DNA from: Vannielia sp.
Lineage (GTDB): Bacteria; Pseudomonadota; Alphaproteobacteria; Rhodobacterales; Rhodobacteraceae
Direction of reading: 5' to 3'
NCBI RefSeq assembly: GCF_029212645.1
Contig: NZ_JARGND010000002.1
Span: 58,292-122,291, forward strand
DNA: 64,000 nt
The translations under genes were made by a program, and so were the position numbers. The stretch's first letter is position 1, and every line of letters starts with the position of its first letter. Positions 43,659-52,276 of the stretch are shown here, piece after piece. Under the pieces are notes generated by a model that was not told where the DNA came from, made no database searches, and saw only the letters and a program-made list of their open reading frames with translations.

Positions 43659-44836
43659 CGCCCCATTCCGGCGTCCATGACGCGGCGGCGGAGCGGGGCG
43701 ATATCTGCCACCGCTCGCAGGCCCGCCAACCGCAACCCTTGCAGCGGCGGCAGGCCGGAGCGGGTGAGGCGGTTGTAAAGGCCAATGGCCCCAACCCGCG
43801 CGGCGATATCGCTGGCGCGGGATTTTTCATAGGCATCAAGGTGTTGACGGGTGCCAAGCTGCCCCGGTTTAACGGCCTCGACCAAGGCGGCGATATCGTT
43901 CAACGAGGTGTTCAGCCCCTGCGCCCCGATCGGCGGGATCACATGCGCCGCCTCGGCCACGAGGGCGACACGCTGCGCGGTGAGGTGCTTGGCCTTTAGT
44001 GTGACGATCGGGAAGGTGGCGCGGCCAGAGGCCAGCGTGAGCGGGCCGAACACATTGGCAGAGCGGGTGGTGGCCTCTTGCGAAAATGCTTCATCGTCAA
44101 GGGCTTGCAGGCGCGCGGTTTCGGGCCCGGGGGTCATCCAGACGACAGCGGAGGCGTGGCTGCCAGCGTGATCGGGGAGGGGGATGAGCGTGAAGGGGCC
44201 GCCCTGGTTATAGACCTCGGTCGATACATCATGATGCGGCTCGGGGTGGGTGGCCGTGAAGGCCAGCGCCTTTTGTCCGAACCGGTTGATCTGGGCGTCG
44301 ATCCCGGCAAGCCTGCGGGTGCCAGATTCGCGCCCGTCCGCCCCGATCACAAGGCGGGCTTCAAGGCTCTCACCGCTCGACAAACGGGCGATGGCATGGG
44401 CCTCGCGAAGGGTGAGCCCGGTGAGGGTGCTGCCCCAGAGAAGCGTGACATTTTCTCTTTCTTCCAAGTCACTTAGCAGCACATCGGCGATACGCCAGTT
44501 CATCAGGTTCTGGGCCAGCGGAGGGGTGCCTTCATCCTGCGAAACGAAGGTGCGGCTATCGCGGATTTCGGGGGGCCAACCGGTGGTATCAACGATGCGC
44601 AATTGCTGGAGCGGCTGGGCATGTGGGGCGAGGTGGGACCAAAGGCCAGCCTCCTCGAAGAGGGTGATGGCCGGGTCAAGAAAGGCGGTTGAGCGCAGGT
44701 CACCGCGATCATCGCGCAGGGGCGCTTTGGGAGCCACCAGGGTGACGCTGTAACCCCTTTGCGCAAAGGCTGCGGCGGCGGTGAGGCCGGCGATGCCGCC
44801 CCCGGCGATGAGGATATCGGTTTGGGTCCGTGACAT
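43655..44836 (-). CDS. Ubiquinone biosynthesis FAD-dependent hydroxylase (UbiH/UbiF/UbiL family)
   Basis: A 393-residue aromatic-ring monooxygenase of coenzyme Q synthesis. FAD motif ILIAGGGIAGLTAAAAFAQRG, the DG region VIGADGRESGTRRLAG, and VALVAEAAHVIPPIGAQGLN with NTSLNDIAALVEA are typical of the UbiH group. Which ring position (C1, C5 or C6) it hydroxylates cannot be told from sequence. Copy 2 of the phased TGCAT element lies about 94 bp upstream in the same orientation relative to the gene as copy 1 to soxD. Confidence 0.87.
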   Translation of the reverse strand: MSRTQTDILIAGGGIAGLTAAAAFAQRGYSVTLVAPKAPLRDDRGDLRSTAFLDPAITLFEEAGLWSHLAPHAQPLQQLRIVDTTGWPPEIRDSRTFVSQDEGTPPLAQNLMNWRIADVLLSDLEERENVTLLWGSTLTGLTLREAHAIARLSSGESLEARLVIGADGRESGTRRLAGIDAQINRFGQKALAFTATHPEPHHDVSTEVYNQGGPFTLIPLPDHAGSHASAVVWMTPGPETARLQALDDEAFSQEATTRSANVFGPLTLASGRATFPIVTLKAKHLTAQRVALVAEAAHVIPPIGAQGLNTSLNDIAALVEAVKPGQLGTRQHLDAYEKSRASDIAARVGAIGLYNRLTRSGLPPLQGLRLAGLRAVADIAPLRRRVMDAGMGR

Positions 44837-44929
44837 GCGTCAGGTGTAGGGCGAAGGGGGCGGGTTGGACAAGCGGCATCTGGGCGCAGGGGCTTTGCAG
44901 AAATACCGTTGCGCGGGTTCGCTCAGGGC

Positions 44930-44997
44930 CGTTAACCGCGAATTTGTGCAGGCCACAAGAGATGCACAAGGGATGCACACCCCATGCACATGCGTTT
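44930..44997 (-). promoter_or_regulatory. Phased TGCAT element, copy 2 (upstream of ubiH)
   Basis: Read on the minus strand it begins AAACGC, has TGCAT at exactly 11-bp steps (plus-strand ATGCA at 44984, 44973, 44962) and ends TTAACG. The distance from the third TGCAT to TTAAC is 31 bp in both copies. The gap to the ubiH start is about 94 bp, against 24 bp for soxD. It lies in the 245-bp gap between ubiH and the HAD gene. Confidence 0.6.
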
Positions 44998-45081
44998 ATG
45001 CAAAACGACGACGGGTTAACCGGGCGAGCGTTGCTTGGCGGGGCAAGCGCGGTTTGGCGGGGCAAGCACCGTGCGGCCCGA

Positions 45082-45729
45082 TCAGGAGAGGCGCGACAGG
45101 AAGCCGGTGAGATCCGCCGTGTGATGGTGGATGTGATCGGCCGGGGCGGGCGTGGGCGCCACATGAACGGTGCGCATCCCCATCGCGTGAGGTGCTGCAA
45201 GATTGCGCGGATCATCCTCAAACATCGCGGCTTGCCCCGGCTCCACCCCTGCGGCGGAAAAGATGGTTTCAAAGGCGGCGCGCTCGGGCTTGGGGCGAAA
45301 GCCCGCATGCTCCACCCCGAAAACCGCATCGAAGGTGTCTTGCAAGCCACGCGCCTTGAGCACCCGGCGGGCGTAAGGCTCGGAGCCGTTGGTGAAAACG
45401 ATCTTGCGACCGGGCAGGGCAGTGATGGCGGCGGCAAGGGCCGGGTCCGCCTTGAGGTGGGTGAGCGAAATATCGTGCACATCGGTCAGGTAAGGGGCGG
45501 GATCAACGCCGTGAACCTGCATCAACCCGGCCAACGTGGTGCCATATTTGGCCCAATAGTCCTTGCGCAGGCGGTCGGCCTCGGGCTGTGCGATGCCAAG
45601 AGCCTGCATGACCCAGGCGGTCATCCGCACCTCGATTTGGTCAAACAGCCGCGCCTCGGGGGGGTAGAGGGTATTGTCGAGATCAAAGACCCAGGTGGCG
45701 ACGTGAGAGAAGAGGTGGGCATGTGGCAT
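45082..45729 (-). CDS. HAD family pyrimidine 5'-nucleotidase
   Basis: A 215-residue HAD hydrolase. Motif I WVFDLDNTLYPPEARLF has the nucleophilic Asp pair, motif II is IVFTNGSEPYARRVL, motif III is the Lys in FRPKPERAAFE, and motif IV is AAMFEDDPRNLAAPHAMG. The DNTLYPP form groups it with SDT1/PHM8-type pyrimidine 5'-nucleotidases. Substrate is inferred from that resemblance. Confidence 0.88.
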   Translation of the reverse strand: MPHAHLFSHVATWVFDLDNTLYPPEARLFDQIEVRMTAWVMQALGIAQPEADRLRKDYWAKYGTTLAGLMQVHGVDPAPYLTDVHDISLTHLKADPALAAAITALPGRKIVFTNGSEPYARRVLKARGLQDTFDAVFGVEHAGFRPKPERAAFETIFSAAGVEPGQAAMFEDDPRNLAAPHAMGMRTVHVAPTPAPADHIHHHTADLTGFLSRLS

Positions 45730-45843
45730 GGCGCGACGCTAGGCGCGCAGCTCGCAGGATGCAATGGGCTGCGGCAAGCCGCGCCTTGCCAGCAGGGGGG
45801 TGGGGCGCTTAGGCTCGCGCGGCAACAGCGACGAGGGAAGTGA

Positions 45844-46482
45844 ATGTCGAGACAAACCAGCCAGAAGGACGCCTATGCGCTGATCCTCGATGCGATTGAC
45901 GTGGGGCTTTACAAGCCCGGCGACCGGCTGGTGGAAAGTGAGCTGGCCGAGCGGTTTGGCGTGTCGCGCACCCCGATCCGCGAGGCGCTGCAACGGCTGG
46001 AAACCCAGAGCATGCTCACCCGTGACGGGCGCTCGCTGATTGTCGCGGCGCTCGACCATAACGAGCTGGCCGAGCTTTACGTTGTACGCGCCGAGTTGGA
46101 GGCGCTGGCGGCGCGGCTGGCAGCGCGCCATGCCACCGCCGAAGAGGTGAAGGTGCTGGGCGATATGGTGGTGGAGGACCATGCGCTGCTGGCCGATCCT
46201 TCGGCGCTGAGCCGGGCCAACCGGCGGTTTCATCGCCAGATCCACCTTGCCTCGCACAATCGCTTCCTGGTGCAACAGCTTGATCTGGTGCACCGCTCGA
46301 TGGCCTTGCTGGCGACCACATCGCTGGCCGCAGAGGGGCGGAGCGAAACGGCGCTGGCCGAGCATCAGGCGATTGTGGATGCCTTGAAAGCGCGCGATGA
46401 GGCGGCGGCGGGCGCGGCCCTGAAGCACCACATTTCGACCGCCTTCGAGCAGCGGCTCAAGCTGGATGCCGCACGGGAATAG
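45844..46482 (+). CDS. GntR family transcriptional regulator (FCD domain)
   Basis: A 212-residue regulator. The N-terminal winged helix (YALILDAIDVGLYKPGDRLV, ELAERFGVSRTPIREALQRL) is followed by an FCD effector domain (ELYVVRAELEALAARLAARH, NRRFHRQIHLASHNRFLVQQ, HHISTAF) whose His/Asp residues can bind metal. No target is evident; it lies between a HAD gene and a glycosyltransferase. No clear palindrome is seen upstream. Confidence 0.87.
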   Translation: MSRQTSQKDAYALILDAIDVGLYKPGDRLVESELAERFGVSRTPIREALQRLETQSMLTRDGRSLIVAALDHNELAELYVVRAELEALAARLAARHATAEEVKVLGDMVVEDHALLADPSALSRANRRFHRQIHLASHNRFLVQQLDLVHRSMALLATTSLAAEGRSETALAEHQAIVDALKARDEAAAGAALKHHISTAFEQRLKLDAARE

Positions 46483-46509
46483 GGCGGTAAGGCGCTGATT
46501 TAAATGGCG

Positions 46510-48549
46510 TTATGCGGGGTGATGGCTGTGGTCTTCATCGTGCAGCCCATGGGCGGTTTTATCCCAGTAGAACGGTTTGGTGACGATCTCGTAGAAGGCC
46601 TTGTAGGAGGCCAGTGCCCCGAGCGGGTAGTAAAGGTGCAGCGTGGGCACCCATTTGCCAAGGCCGCTGTGCCTGGTTTGGCGCACGCCAAGGATGCCGA
46701 TGGCGATGGTGCTGAGTTCGGAGGTGAAGAACAACCCGCCGAGCGCCCAGAAGGCCCATGGTGGCAGCACGCCAAGCAGCGGGTGCCAGAGGCCAAACGC
46801 CACCAGCCAGAACGACCAGAGCAGCGGTGCGAGCAGAAATTGCGACAGGGTGCCGAGGAAAAGCAGCTGGAAACCAGCGAATTTCCACGCGCCCAGCTCG
46901 CGCCAGAGCCGAAACGGGTTGCGCATGTGGACCGCCCATGTGAGCGCGTAGCCCTTGAGCCAGCGCGAGCGTTGTTTGACCCAAGGCAGGGCGCGGCAGT
47001 TGGCCTCTTCATAGGTGGTGCTTTCAACCAGTTCGGCGCGGTAGCCCATGCGGGCCAGGCGCATCCCGAGATCGGCGTCTTCGGTAACGTTATGCGCATC
47101 CCAGCCGCCAACCGCTTCCAGCGCCTCACGGCGGAAAAACAGGGTGGTGCCGCCGAGCGGAATGGCCAGCCCCATGCGCGACAGCCCCGGTAAAACAACG
47201 CGGAACCAGCTGGCATATTCAACGGCAAAACAACGCGATAGCCAATTGGTGCGGGCGTTGTAAAAATCGAGCGCGCCTTGCAGGCAGCCCACTTCACGGG
47301 GGCGTTCGTGAAAGCGGCGGACGACCTTGTGAAGCTGCTCGGGTTCGGGGGCATCTTCGGCATCCCAGACGCCGATGATCGAGCCGCGGCAAAATTCGAG
47401 CGCGTAGTTGAGGGCGCGGGGTTTGGTTTGCACCGCCCCGGCGGGCACGGTGATAACCCGAATCCACGGCGGCAGGGTGGTGCGGGCGAGCATGGCGCGA
47501 GTGGTGTCATCCTCGGCCTCCATGACCAGCACCACATCGAGCAGTTCCTTGGGATAGGTCAGCCGCTCCAGCCGGGCCACGAGGCGGGTGGCGATTTCAT
47601 CCTCGCGAAACAGCGGCACCATGACAGAGACCATCGGCAGGCGGGCGATGGCGGGGCGCGCGCGCCGCGAGGTGAAGCCGGGGAAGGGGGCTGTGGTTTC
47701 GGCCCCCGTGAGGGCGCTGGCGGCCACGGCGCGGGCGTTGCGCACCTGTTGAAGGCGGGCGCGGCGGGCGGCCCAGAGACGCCAGAGCGCGATGCTCCCG
47801 GCGGTGTTTTTAAGGGCCAGTTGCAGCACCAGCGTGACCACGGCCCAGGCGCAGAGTGTCACAAAGGCCTCCTGCGGGAAGGCGATTGTGACGGCCAGCG
47901 CGGCGAGGAGCAGCGCGAGCACAACGCGCTGTTTGCGCAGGCTCACATAGTCGCGGCAGCTCATTTCGGTGGGCACAATGGTTTCGGCACGGTGAGTGAG
48001 GCTTGTGGCGCGGATTTGCTCGACGGCGCGAAACACATCGGCCTCTTGCGCCAGCGCCATGACCACCGGCCCGAACATCGCCGTGAGCGCCTCATGGTGG
48101 CGGGCAAACAGGTGGGGGCGGGCGGTGACGATCACGGTGAAAGAGCCTTGCCGCCGCCAGGGCAGAATCGCATCGCGCAGGCAGTTGGCGGGGCCGTAAA
48201 GATCAACCAGGCGCGGATCGGGCGGATCTTCAACCGGGTGGATAATCCGCCCGCCCCATTGCTGCGCAAGGCCCGCCATAAGCGCCGGCGGGGTGATCAT
48301 GCCGTGGGCGAGCAGGATTTCGCCCAGCCGGGCATCCTCACGCTGTTGCATGGCCAGCGCGGTGAGCAGATCGCCCGGAGAAAGCGCGCCGCTTTGCACA
48401 AGGATCTTGCCAAGCGGGCTGCGCGAGGGCGGGGGCGGCAGGGAGCGGTTGCGCGAGGCAACGAGGGTCAAAGGCACCTTGGATGCCGCAGCCTCAGAGA
48501 GGGGCGGTGGCGCGATGTCCCGGCTGTCGGGCAGCGGGCGGCCTAGCAT
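46510..48549 (-). CDS. MshEN domain-glycosyltransferase family 2 fusion (membrane)
   Basis: Preferred start 48549 (MLGRPLPDSRD), 679 residues. Near residues 45-97 there are two 24-residue units separated by five residues: PLGKILVQSGALSPGDLLTA ending in Q, and RLGEILLAHGMITPPALMAG ending in Q. This matches the MshEN cyclic-di-GMP-binding pattern. Two membrane helices follow (VVLALLLAALAVTIAF), then a processive GT2 domain (PMVSVMVPLFREDE, GVWDAEDAPEPEQL, NVTEDADLGMRL, QRSRWLKGYALT), then several C-terminal helices. It probably makes a polysaccharide across the inner membrane. Confidence 0.87.
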   Translation of the reverse strand: MLGRPLPDSRDIAPPPLSEAAASKVPLTLVASRNRSLPPPPSRSPLGKILVQSGALSPGDLLTALAMQQREDARLGEILLAHGMITPPALMAGLAQQWGGRIIHPVEDPPDPRLVDLYGPANCLRDAILPWRRQGSFTVIVTARPHLFARHHEALTAMFGPVVMALAQEADVFRAVEQIRATSLTHRAETIVPTEMSCRDYVSLRKQRVVLALLLAALAVTIAFPQEAFVTLCAWAVVTLVLQLALKNTAGSIALWRLWAARRARLQQVRNARAVAASALTGAETTAPFPGFTSRRARPAIARLPMVSVMVPLFREDEIATRLVARLERLTYPKELLDVVLVMEAEDDTTRAMLARTTLPPWIRVITVPAGAVQTKPRALNYALEFCRGSIIGVWDAEDAPEPEQLHKVVRRFHERPREVGCLQGALDFYNARTNWLSRCFAVEYASWFRVVLPGLSRMGLAIPLGGTTLFFRREALEAVGGWDAHNVTEDADLGMRLARMGYRAELVESTTYEEANCRALPWVKQRSRWLKGYALTWAVHMRNPFRLWRELGAWKFAGFQLLFLGTLSQFLLAPLLWSFWLVAFGLWHPLLGVLPPWAFWALGGLFFTSELSTIAIGILGVRQTRHSGLGKWVPTLHLYYPLGALASYKAFYEIVTKPFYWDKTAHGLHDEDHSHHPA

Positions 48550-48708
48550 GATATCTGTCTTCCTTCCCCGGAACCGCCCGACACGACCAAGGGGCCGCGA
48601 CAGGCGCAGTCGCAAAGCGGGCCAGCAATCCCGCTGGGGATAACTTTGGCGTGCGCATAGTTAAGGAAGCGTTAATTGAGACAGACTTCTGCCCGGTTTC
48701 AGGCGGCG

Positions 48709-49872
48709 TCAGGCGGTTTCGCGGGCGCGCATGGCAGAGGCGAAGCGTTCGAACAGGTAGAAACTGTCTTGCGGGCCGGGGCTGGCCTCGGGGTGGTATT
48801 GCACCGAGAACACCGGGCGATCGGTAAGGGCGATGCCGCAGTTGGAGCCATCAAAGAGCGATACGTGGGTTTCACGCACGCCTTCGGGCAGGGTTTGGCT
48901 ATCAACGGTAAAGCCATGATTCATCGAGGTAATCTCGACCTTGCCGGTGTCCAGGTCCTTCACCGGGTGGTTTGCGCCGTGGTGGCCGTGGTTCATTTTG
49001 ATGGTTTTGGCGCCGAGGGCCAGAGCGAGCATCTGGTGGCCGAGGCAGATGCCAAAGACCGGGATATCGGCCTTGGCCATCACGTCCTGGATCATTGGCA
49101 CCGCATAGGCTCCGGTGGCCGCCGGATCGCCGGGGCCGTTGGACAAAAACAGGCCTTGCGGCGAGTGCGCCAGCACCTCAGCGGCGGTTGCGGTTGCGGG
49201 CAAAACGGTTACATCGCAGCCTGCGGAAGCGAGGCAGCGCAGGATGTTGCGCTTGGCGCCGTAGTCGATGGCGACAACCTTGAAACCGTCACCCTCGCGC
49301 TTGGTGTAGCCCTCGGGCCAGGCCCAGCGCATCTCATCCCAGCGGTAGCTTTGCGCGCAGGTGACATCGCGGGCGAGGTCTACGCCTTCAAGCCCGGCAA
49401 AGCTGCGGGCGGCGGCGACCAGCGCTTCGATATCAAAATTGCCCTCGGGATCATGGGCAAGGGCCACATGCGGCGCGCCTTGCTGGCGGATCGCACGGGT
49501 GAGGCGGCGGGTATCAAGGCCGCCGATGCCAACCCGGCCCCGCTTGGTGAGCCAGTCTTGCAGGGTTTCGATGGCGCGCCAGTTTGAAGGCTCTGTCGGG
49601 TCCCATTTCACGACGATGCCTTCGGCGACCGGATCGGCGGTTTCATCGTCTTCCGGGGTCACGCCGGTGTTGCCGACATGGGGGAAGGTGAAGGTCACGA
49701 TCTGGCCCGCATAGGAGGGGTCGGTCATGATTTCCTGATAGCCGGTCATGGCGGTGTTGAAGCAAAGCTCGGCCACGCGCTGGCCTGTCGCGCCGAAACC
49801 GTGGCCGTAAAACAGCGTCCCGTCCGCGAGCGCGAGGCAGGCGGTCGGGCGGGCGGATGCGGTGCCGGGCAT
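48709..49872 (-). CDS. carA: Carbamoyl phosphate synthase small subunit
   Basis: Glutaminase subunit supplying ammonia for carbamoyl phosphate (arginine and pyrimidines). The 387 residues start with the CPSase small-chain domain (ACLALADGTLFYGHGFGATG, GLDTRRLTRAIR) and continue with the class I glutamine amidotransferase. FLSNGPGDPAATG, VFGICLGHQMLALALGAKT with the Cys nucleophile and SVQYHPEASPGPQD with His/Glu are present. carB is not in the window. It is divergent from the yqeY gene. Confidence 0.97.
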   Translation of the reverse strand: MPGTASARPTACLALADGTLFYGHGFGATGQRVAELCFNTAMTGYQEIMTDPSYAGQIVTFTFPHVGNTGVTPEDDETADPVAEGIVVKWDPTEPSNWRAIETLQDWLTKRGRVGIGGLDTRRLTRAIRQQGAPHVALAHDPEGNFDIEALVAAARSFAGLEGVDLARDVTCAQSYRWDEMRWAWPEGYTKREGDGFKVVAIDYGAKRNILRCLASAGCDVTVLPATATAAEVLAHSPQGLFLSNGPGDPAATGAYAVPMIQDVMAKADIPVFGICLGHQMLALALGAKTIKMNHGHHGANHPVKDLDTGKVEITSMNHGFTVDSQTLPEGVRETHVSLFDGSNCGIALTDRPVFSVQYHPEASPGPQDSFYLFERFASAMRARETA

Positions 49873-50093
49873 GGGCGACTCCTTGGGACGTGCGAGGTAA
49901 ATCCGGGCTTAGGTAGAGGGATGGGGCCGAGGGGTCAAGAGAGGCTGGCGGATATGCGGCTTTTGCAGGGCAGATGCCTGCAACTTGGGCGCGCGGGGAT
50001 GTTTCTGGCCGTGCCGTGGCTTCGGGCATTGCGGCAAGCGGGGTGGGGCAGTAGGGTGCGCTCTTGATTTTGCCCAATGGGGACGAGATACCA

Positions 50094-50552
50094 ATGGATA
50101 TGCGGACACGCATCATGGCGGCTTTGAAGGTTGCAATGAAGGATCGGGATGCCAAGCGGCTCTCGACGCTGCGCCTTATCAGTGCGGCGATCAAGGACAA
50201 GGAAATCGCCTCGCGCGGCGAGGGCGGTGAAGAGCTTGTGGGCGACAGCGAAGTGCTGGCGATCCTTGGCAAGATGGTGAAGCAGCGCCAGGAAAGCGCG
50301 CGCGCCTATGAAGAGGGCGGCCGGCTTGATCTGGCCGAGCAGGAGCTATCGGAGATTGGGGTGATCGAGGAATTCCTGCCCCAGCAGCTTTCACAAAAGC
50401 AGATCACAGCCGCGGTAGATGAGGCGATTGCCAGCACCGGGGCCAGCAGCATCCGCGACATGGGCAAGGTGATGGGCGTTCTGAAGGAGCGCTACACCGG
50501 CCAGATGGATTTTGGCGCGGTTGGCCCGATGGTAAAGGATCGGCTGGTCTGA
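50094..50552 (+). CDS. GatB/YqeY domain protein
   Basis: A 152-residue helical protein, start at 50094 (MDMRTRIMAALKVAMKDRDA). AALKVAMKDRDAKRLSTLRL, EVLAILGKMVKQRQESARAY, LPQQLSQKQI and MGKVMGVLKERYTGQMDFGA match the YqeY family, related to the tail of GatB amidotransferase. It may bind tRNA; its role is not settled in the literature I know. Confidence 0.88.
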   Translation: MDMRTRIMAALKVAMKDRDAKRLSTLRLISAAIKDKEIASRGEGGEELVGDSEVLAILGKMVKQRQESARAYEEGGRLDLAEQELSEIGVIEEFLPQQLSQKQITAAVDEAIASTGASSIRDMGKVMGVLKERYTGQMDFGAVGPMVKDRLV

Positions 50553-50744
50553 TTGAGCCTTGAGGGAGGAAGGAAGCGGCGGGGCAATGCTCCGCCCTTC
50601 GTGTTTTTGGGCGGTGGAACAGCCCCCACGCCACCCCGCAGCGGCCCAAAAGCCCGCCCGCCCACCCCTTTTGCGCCGCTCCGGCGTGGCGCGGGGGCTT
50701 GGGGGGGTGTTTGGATATTTACAGCAAGAAAATGCAGCGGGGCC

Positions 50745-51641
50745 TTATGGCGCGAGCATGGGGAAGCGGGCGAGGACATCGCTTGGGTTTTTGGCCGGGA
50801 AGCGGGTGACGAAGCGGGTTTTGAACGACACGCGGCCTCGGCGGGCGCCGAAATTTTCCCCATGGTTGAGGATATAGAGCGTGGCGGGGGCGCGCAGCGG
50901 GGTCAGCCGGCGGCCAGCGAGGGCGGCGAGGTAGGGAAACATCCGGTGTTCGTGCTGGGTGAGCGCGGTGAGGAAGGCGGCTTCTTCCGCCGTGGCGCTG
51001 TGGCGGAAGGCGGCGCAGGAGCCGCAGAGCTTCCAGAACGCCTTTTGCCCCGGCTGGCGCAGGGATTGGGGCGAGGCGAGGGCGAGGCCTTTGGTGCCCG
51101 CATCATAAACCCATCCGGTGGTAACGAGGTACCCGGAGGCGCTTTTGCGCGCGGTCATTTCGGCCACGGCGGTGGGGGCGAGCAGATCATCGGCATCAAA
51201 TGGCATGGCGTAGCCATGGGGCAGGCGCGGCAGGGTGGCCGAGAGCTGTGCGAGCTTGCGCCATTTGTCGTTGCCCTTGGTCGGTTCGGTGAAGGGCAGG
51301 AAGGTGAAGCGCGGATCGTCGGGGAGTGAGGGCGCATCCTGGCCGCAGATCACCGCTTGCCAGTTGGGCGCGGTTTGGGCGGTGAAGCTGGCGAGGGTGG
51401 CGGTGAGGCGGGCCTCGACGGCGGACCAATCCGAAACGTGGTGGCGCCCGACCAGCGGGATCAGGAAGGTGACGGTGGGGTTGGCGGGCGCGGTTTGGCG
51501 GGGGGTGGCGCGCAGGGTGAGGGCGGCTTGCTCGGAAGGTGTGGGGTGCAGCAGGCGGCTGGCCGTGCGGGGGCCGAGCAACGCGGCGGCGGCGCGCAGG
51601 GCGAGGCGTTTGGCTTTGGGTGTGGCGGGATGCTGGGCCAT
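50745..51641 (-). CDS. Glycosyltransferase-like protein (GT-A fold)
   Basis: A 298-residue protein. TVTFLIPLVGRHHVSDWSAV starts a nucleotide-sugar-binding fold, AMPFDADDLLAPTAVAEMTA has the DxD-type motif, and YLVTTGWVYDAG, KLCGSCAAFRHSATAEEAAF and the basic C-terminus follow. It is close to the nucleotide-diphospho-sugar transferase superfamily, but I cannot assign a substrate. The gene is very rich in GC. Confidence 0.68.
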   Translation of the reverse strand: MAQHPATPKAKRLALRAAAALLGPRTASRLLHPTPSEQAALTLRATPRQTAPANPTVTFLIPLVGRHHVSDWSAVEARLTATLASFTAQTAPNWQAVICGQDAPSLPDDPRFTFLPFTEPTKGNDKWRKLAQLSATLPRLPHGYAMPFDADDLLAPTAVAEMTARKSASGYLVTTGWVYDAGTKGLALASPQSLRQPGQKAFWKLCGSCAAFRHSATAEEAAFLTALTQHEHRMFPYLAALAGRRLTPLRAPATLYILNHGENFGARRGRVSFKTRFVTRFPAKNPSDVLARFPMLAP

Positions 51642-51708
51642 GGCGTTGCCTTAGCGCGTGGGCGGCGTGGTGAAAAGCCTCGTGAGGTGGCCCGAGAGGG
51701 CGCTGGGC

Positions 51709-52248
51709 CTAGACGGTGCGCAGGGGCAGGAGGCGGTTTAGCTCGCTGAACAGGGCGCGGCGTTCGTCTTCGGAGAGGAAGGCGCCGATTTCGACGGTGC
51801 GGCCTTTGCCGGTGAGGGTGATATAGGCGGGGACGCGGCTGCCCTTTTCGTGCAGCTCGACCTTGACCCAATGGGGGTTTTCCTCCCAGCTTTGCAGCGG
51901 CTTTTTGGGGGCGGCGTGGCTGAGGCGGATGAGGTCTGGCCAGAGGGTGAGCTCTTCGAGGATTTCACCATCGCGGTAGCTTTTGTTCAGCAGGAAATAG
52001 GTGAGCCAGAGCGCGCCGAGGACAAAGGGCAGGAGGCCCCAAAGCACGGGCGTGCCAAGCGCGGGGGTAATGGACACCAGCAGCAGCAGGGCGGTGGTGC
52101 CGATGAACCAAGCGAACCCGACCTTTGGCAGTGAGCGGTGGGGCCAGAGGTGCAGCTGGAGCAGCGCGGTGGCGGGCGTATGTGAAGAGGCCCCGGGCGC
52201 TGCCGGGGCCTTTTCCTGTGTTCTATCCAAGACCCGTTCTACGGGCAT
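51709..52248 (-). CDS. DUF2244 membrane protein
   Basis: I chose the start at 52248 (MPVERVLDRTQEKAPAAPGA), 179 residues. Two membrane helices (GFAWFIGTTALLLLVSITPA, LLPFVLGALWLTYFLLNKSY) separate a polar N-terminus from a cytoplasmic beta-rich domain. That domain contains EELTLWPDLIRLSH and WVKVELHEKGSRVPAYITL, the DUF2244 pattern. It lies 28 bp after ctaD on the same strand, so it is probably co-transcribed; DUF2244 genes are often near cytochrome oxidase genes. Function unknown. Confidence 0.85.
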   Translation of the reverse strand: MPVERVLDRTQEKAPAAPGASSHTPATALLQLHLWPHRSLPKVGFAWFIGTTALLLLVSITPALGTPVLWGLLPFVLGALWLTYFLLNKSYRDGEILEELTLWPDLIRLSHAAPKKPLQSWEENPHWVKVELHEKGSRVPAYITLTGKGRTVEIGAFLSEDERRALFSELNRLLPLRTV

Positions 52249-52276
52249 GGGGGGTGACCTTTCAGTGGTGTGCCGG

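Noticed and set aside
50553-50744. Protein gene in the very GC-rich stretch after yqeY
   Set aside because: Composition is extreme and the frames have no motif; probably untranslated end sequence of the convergent genes.
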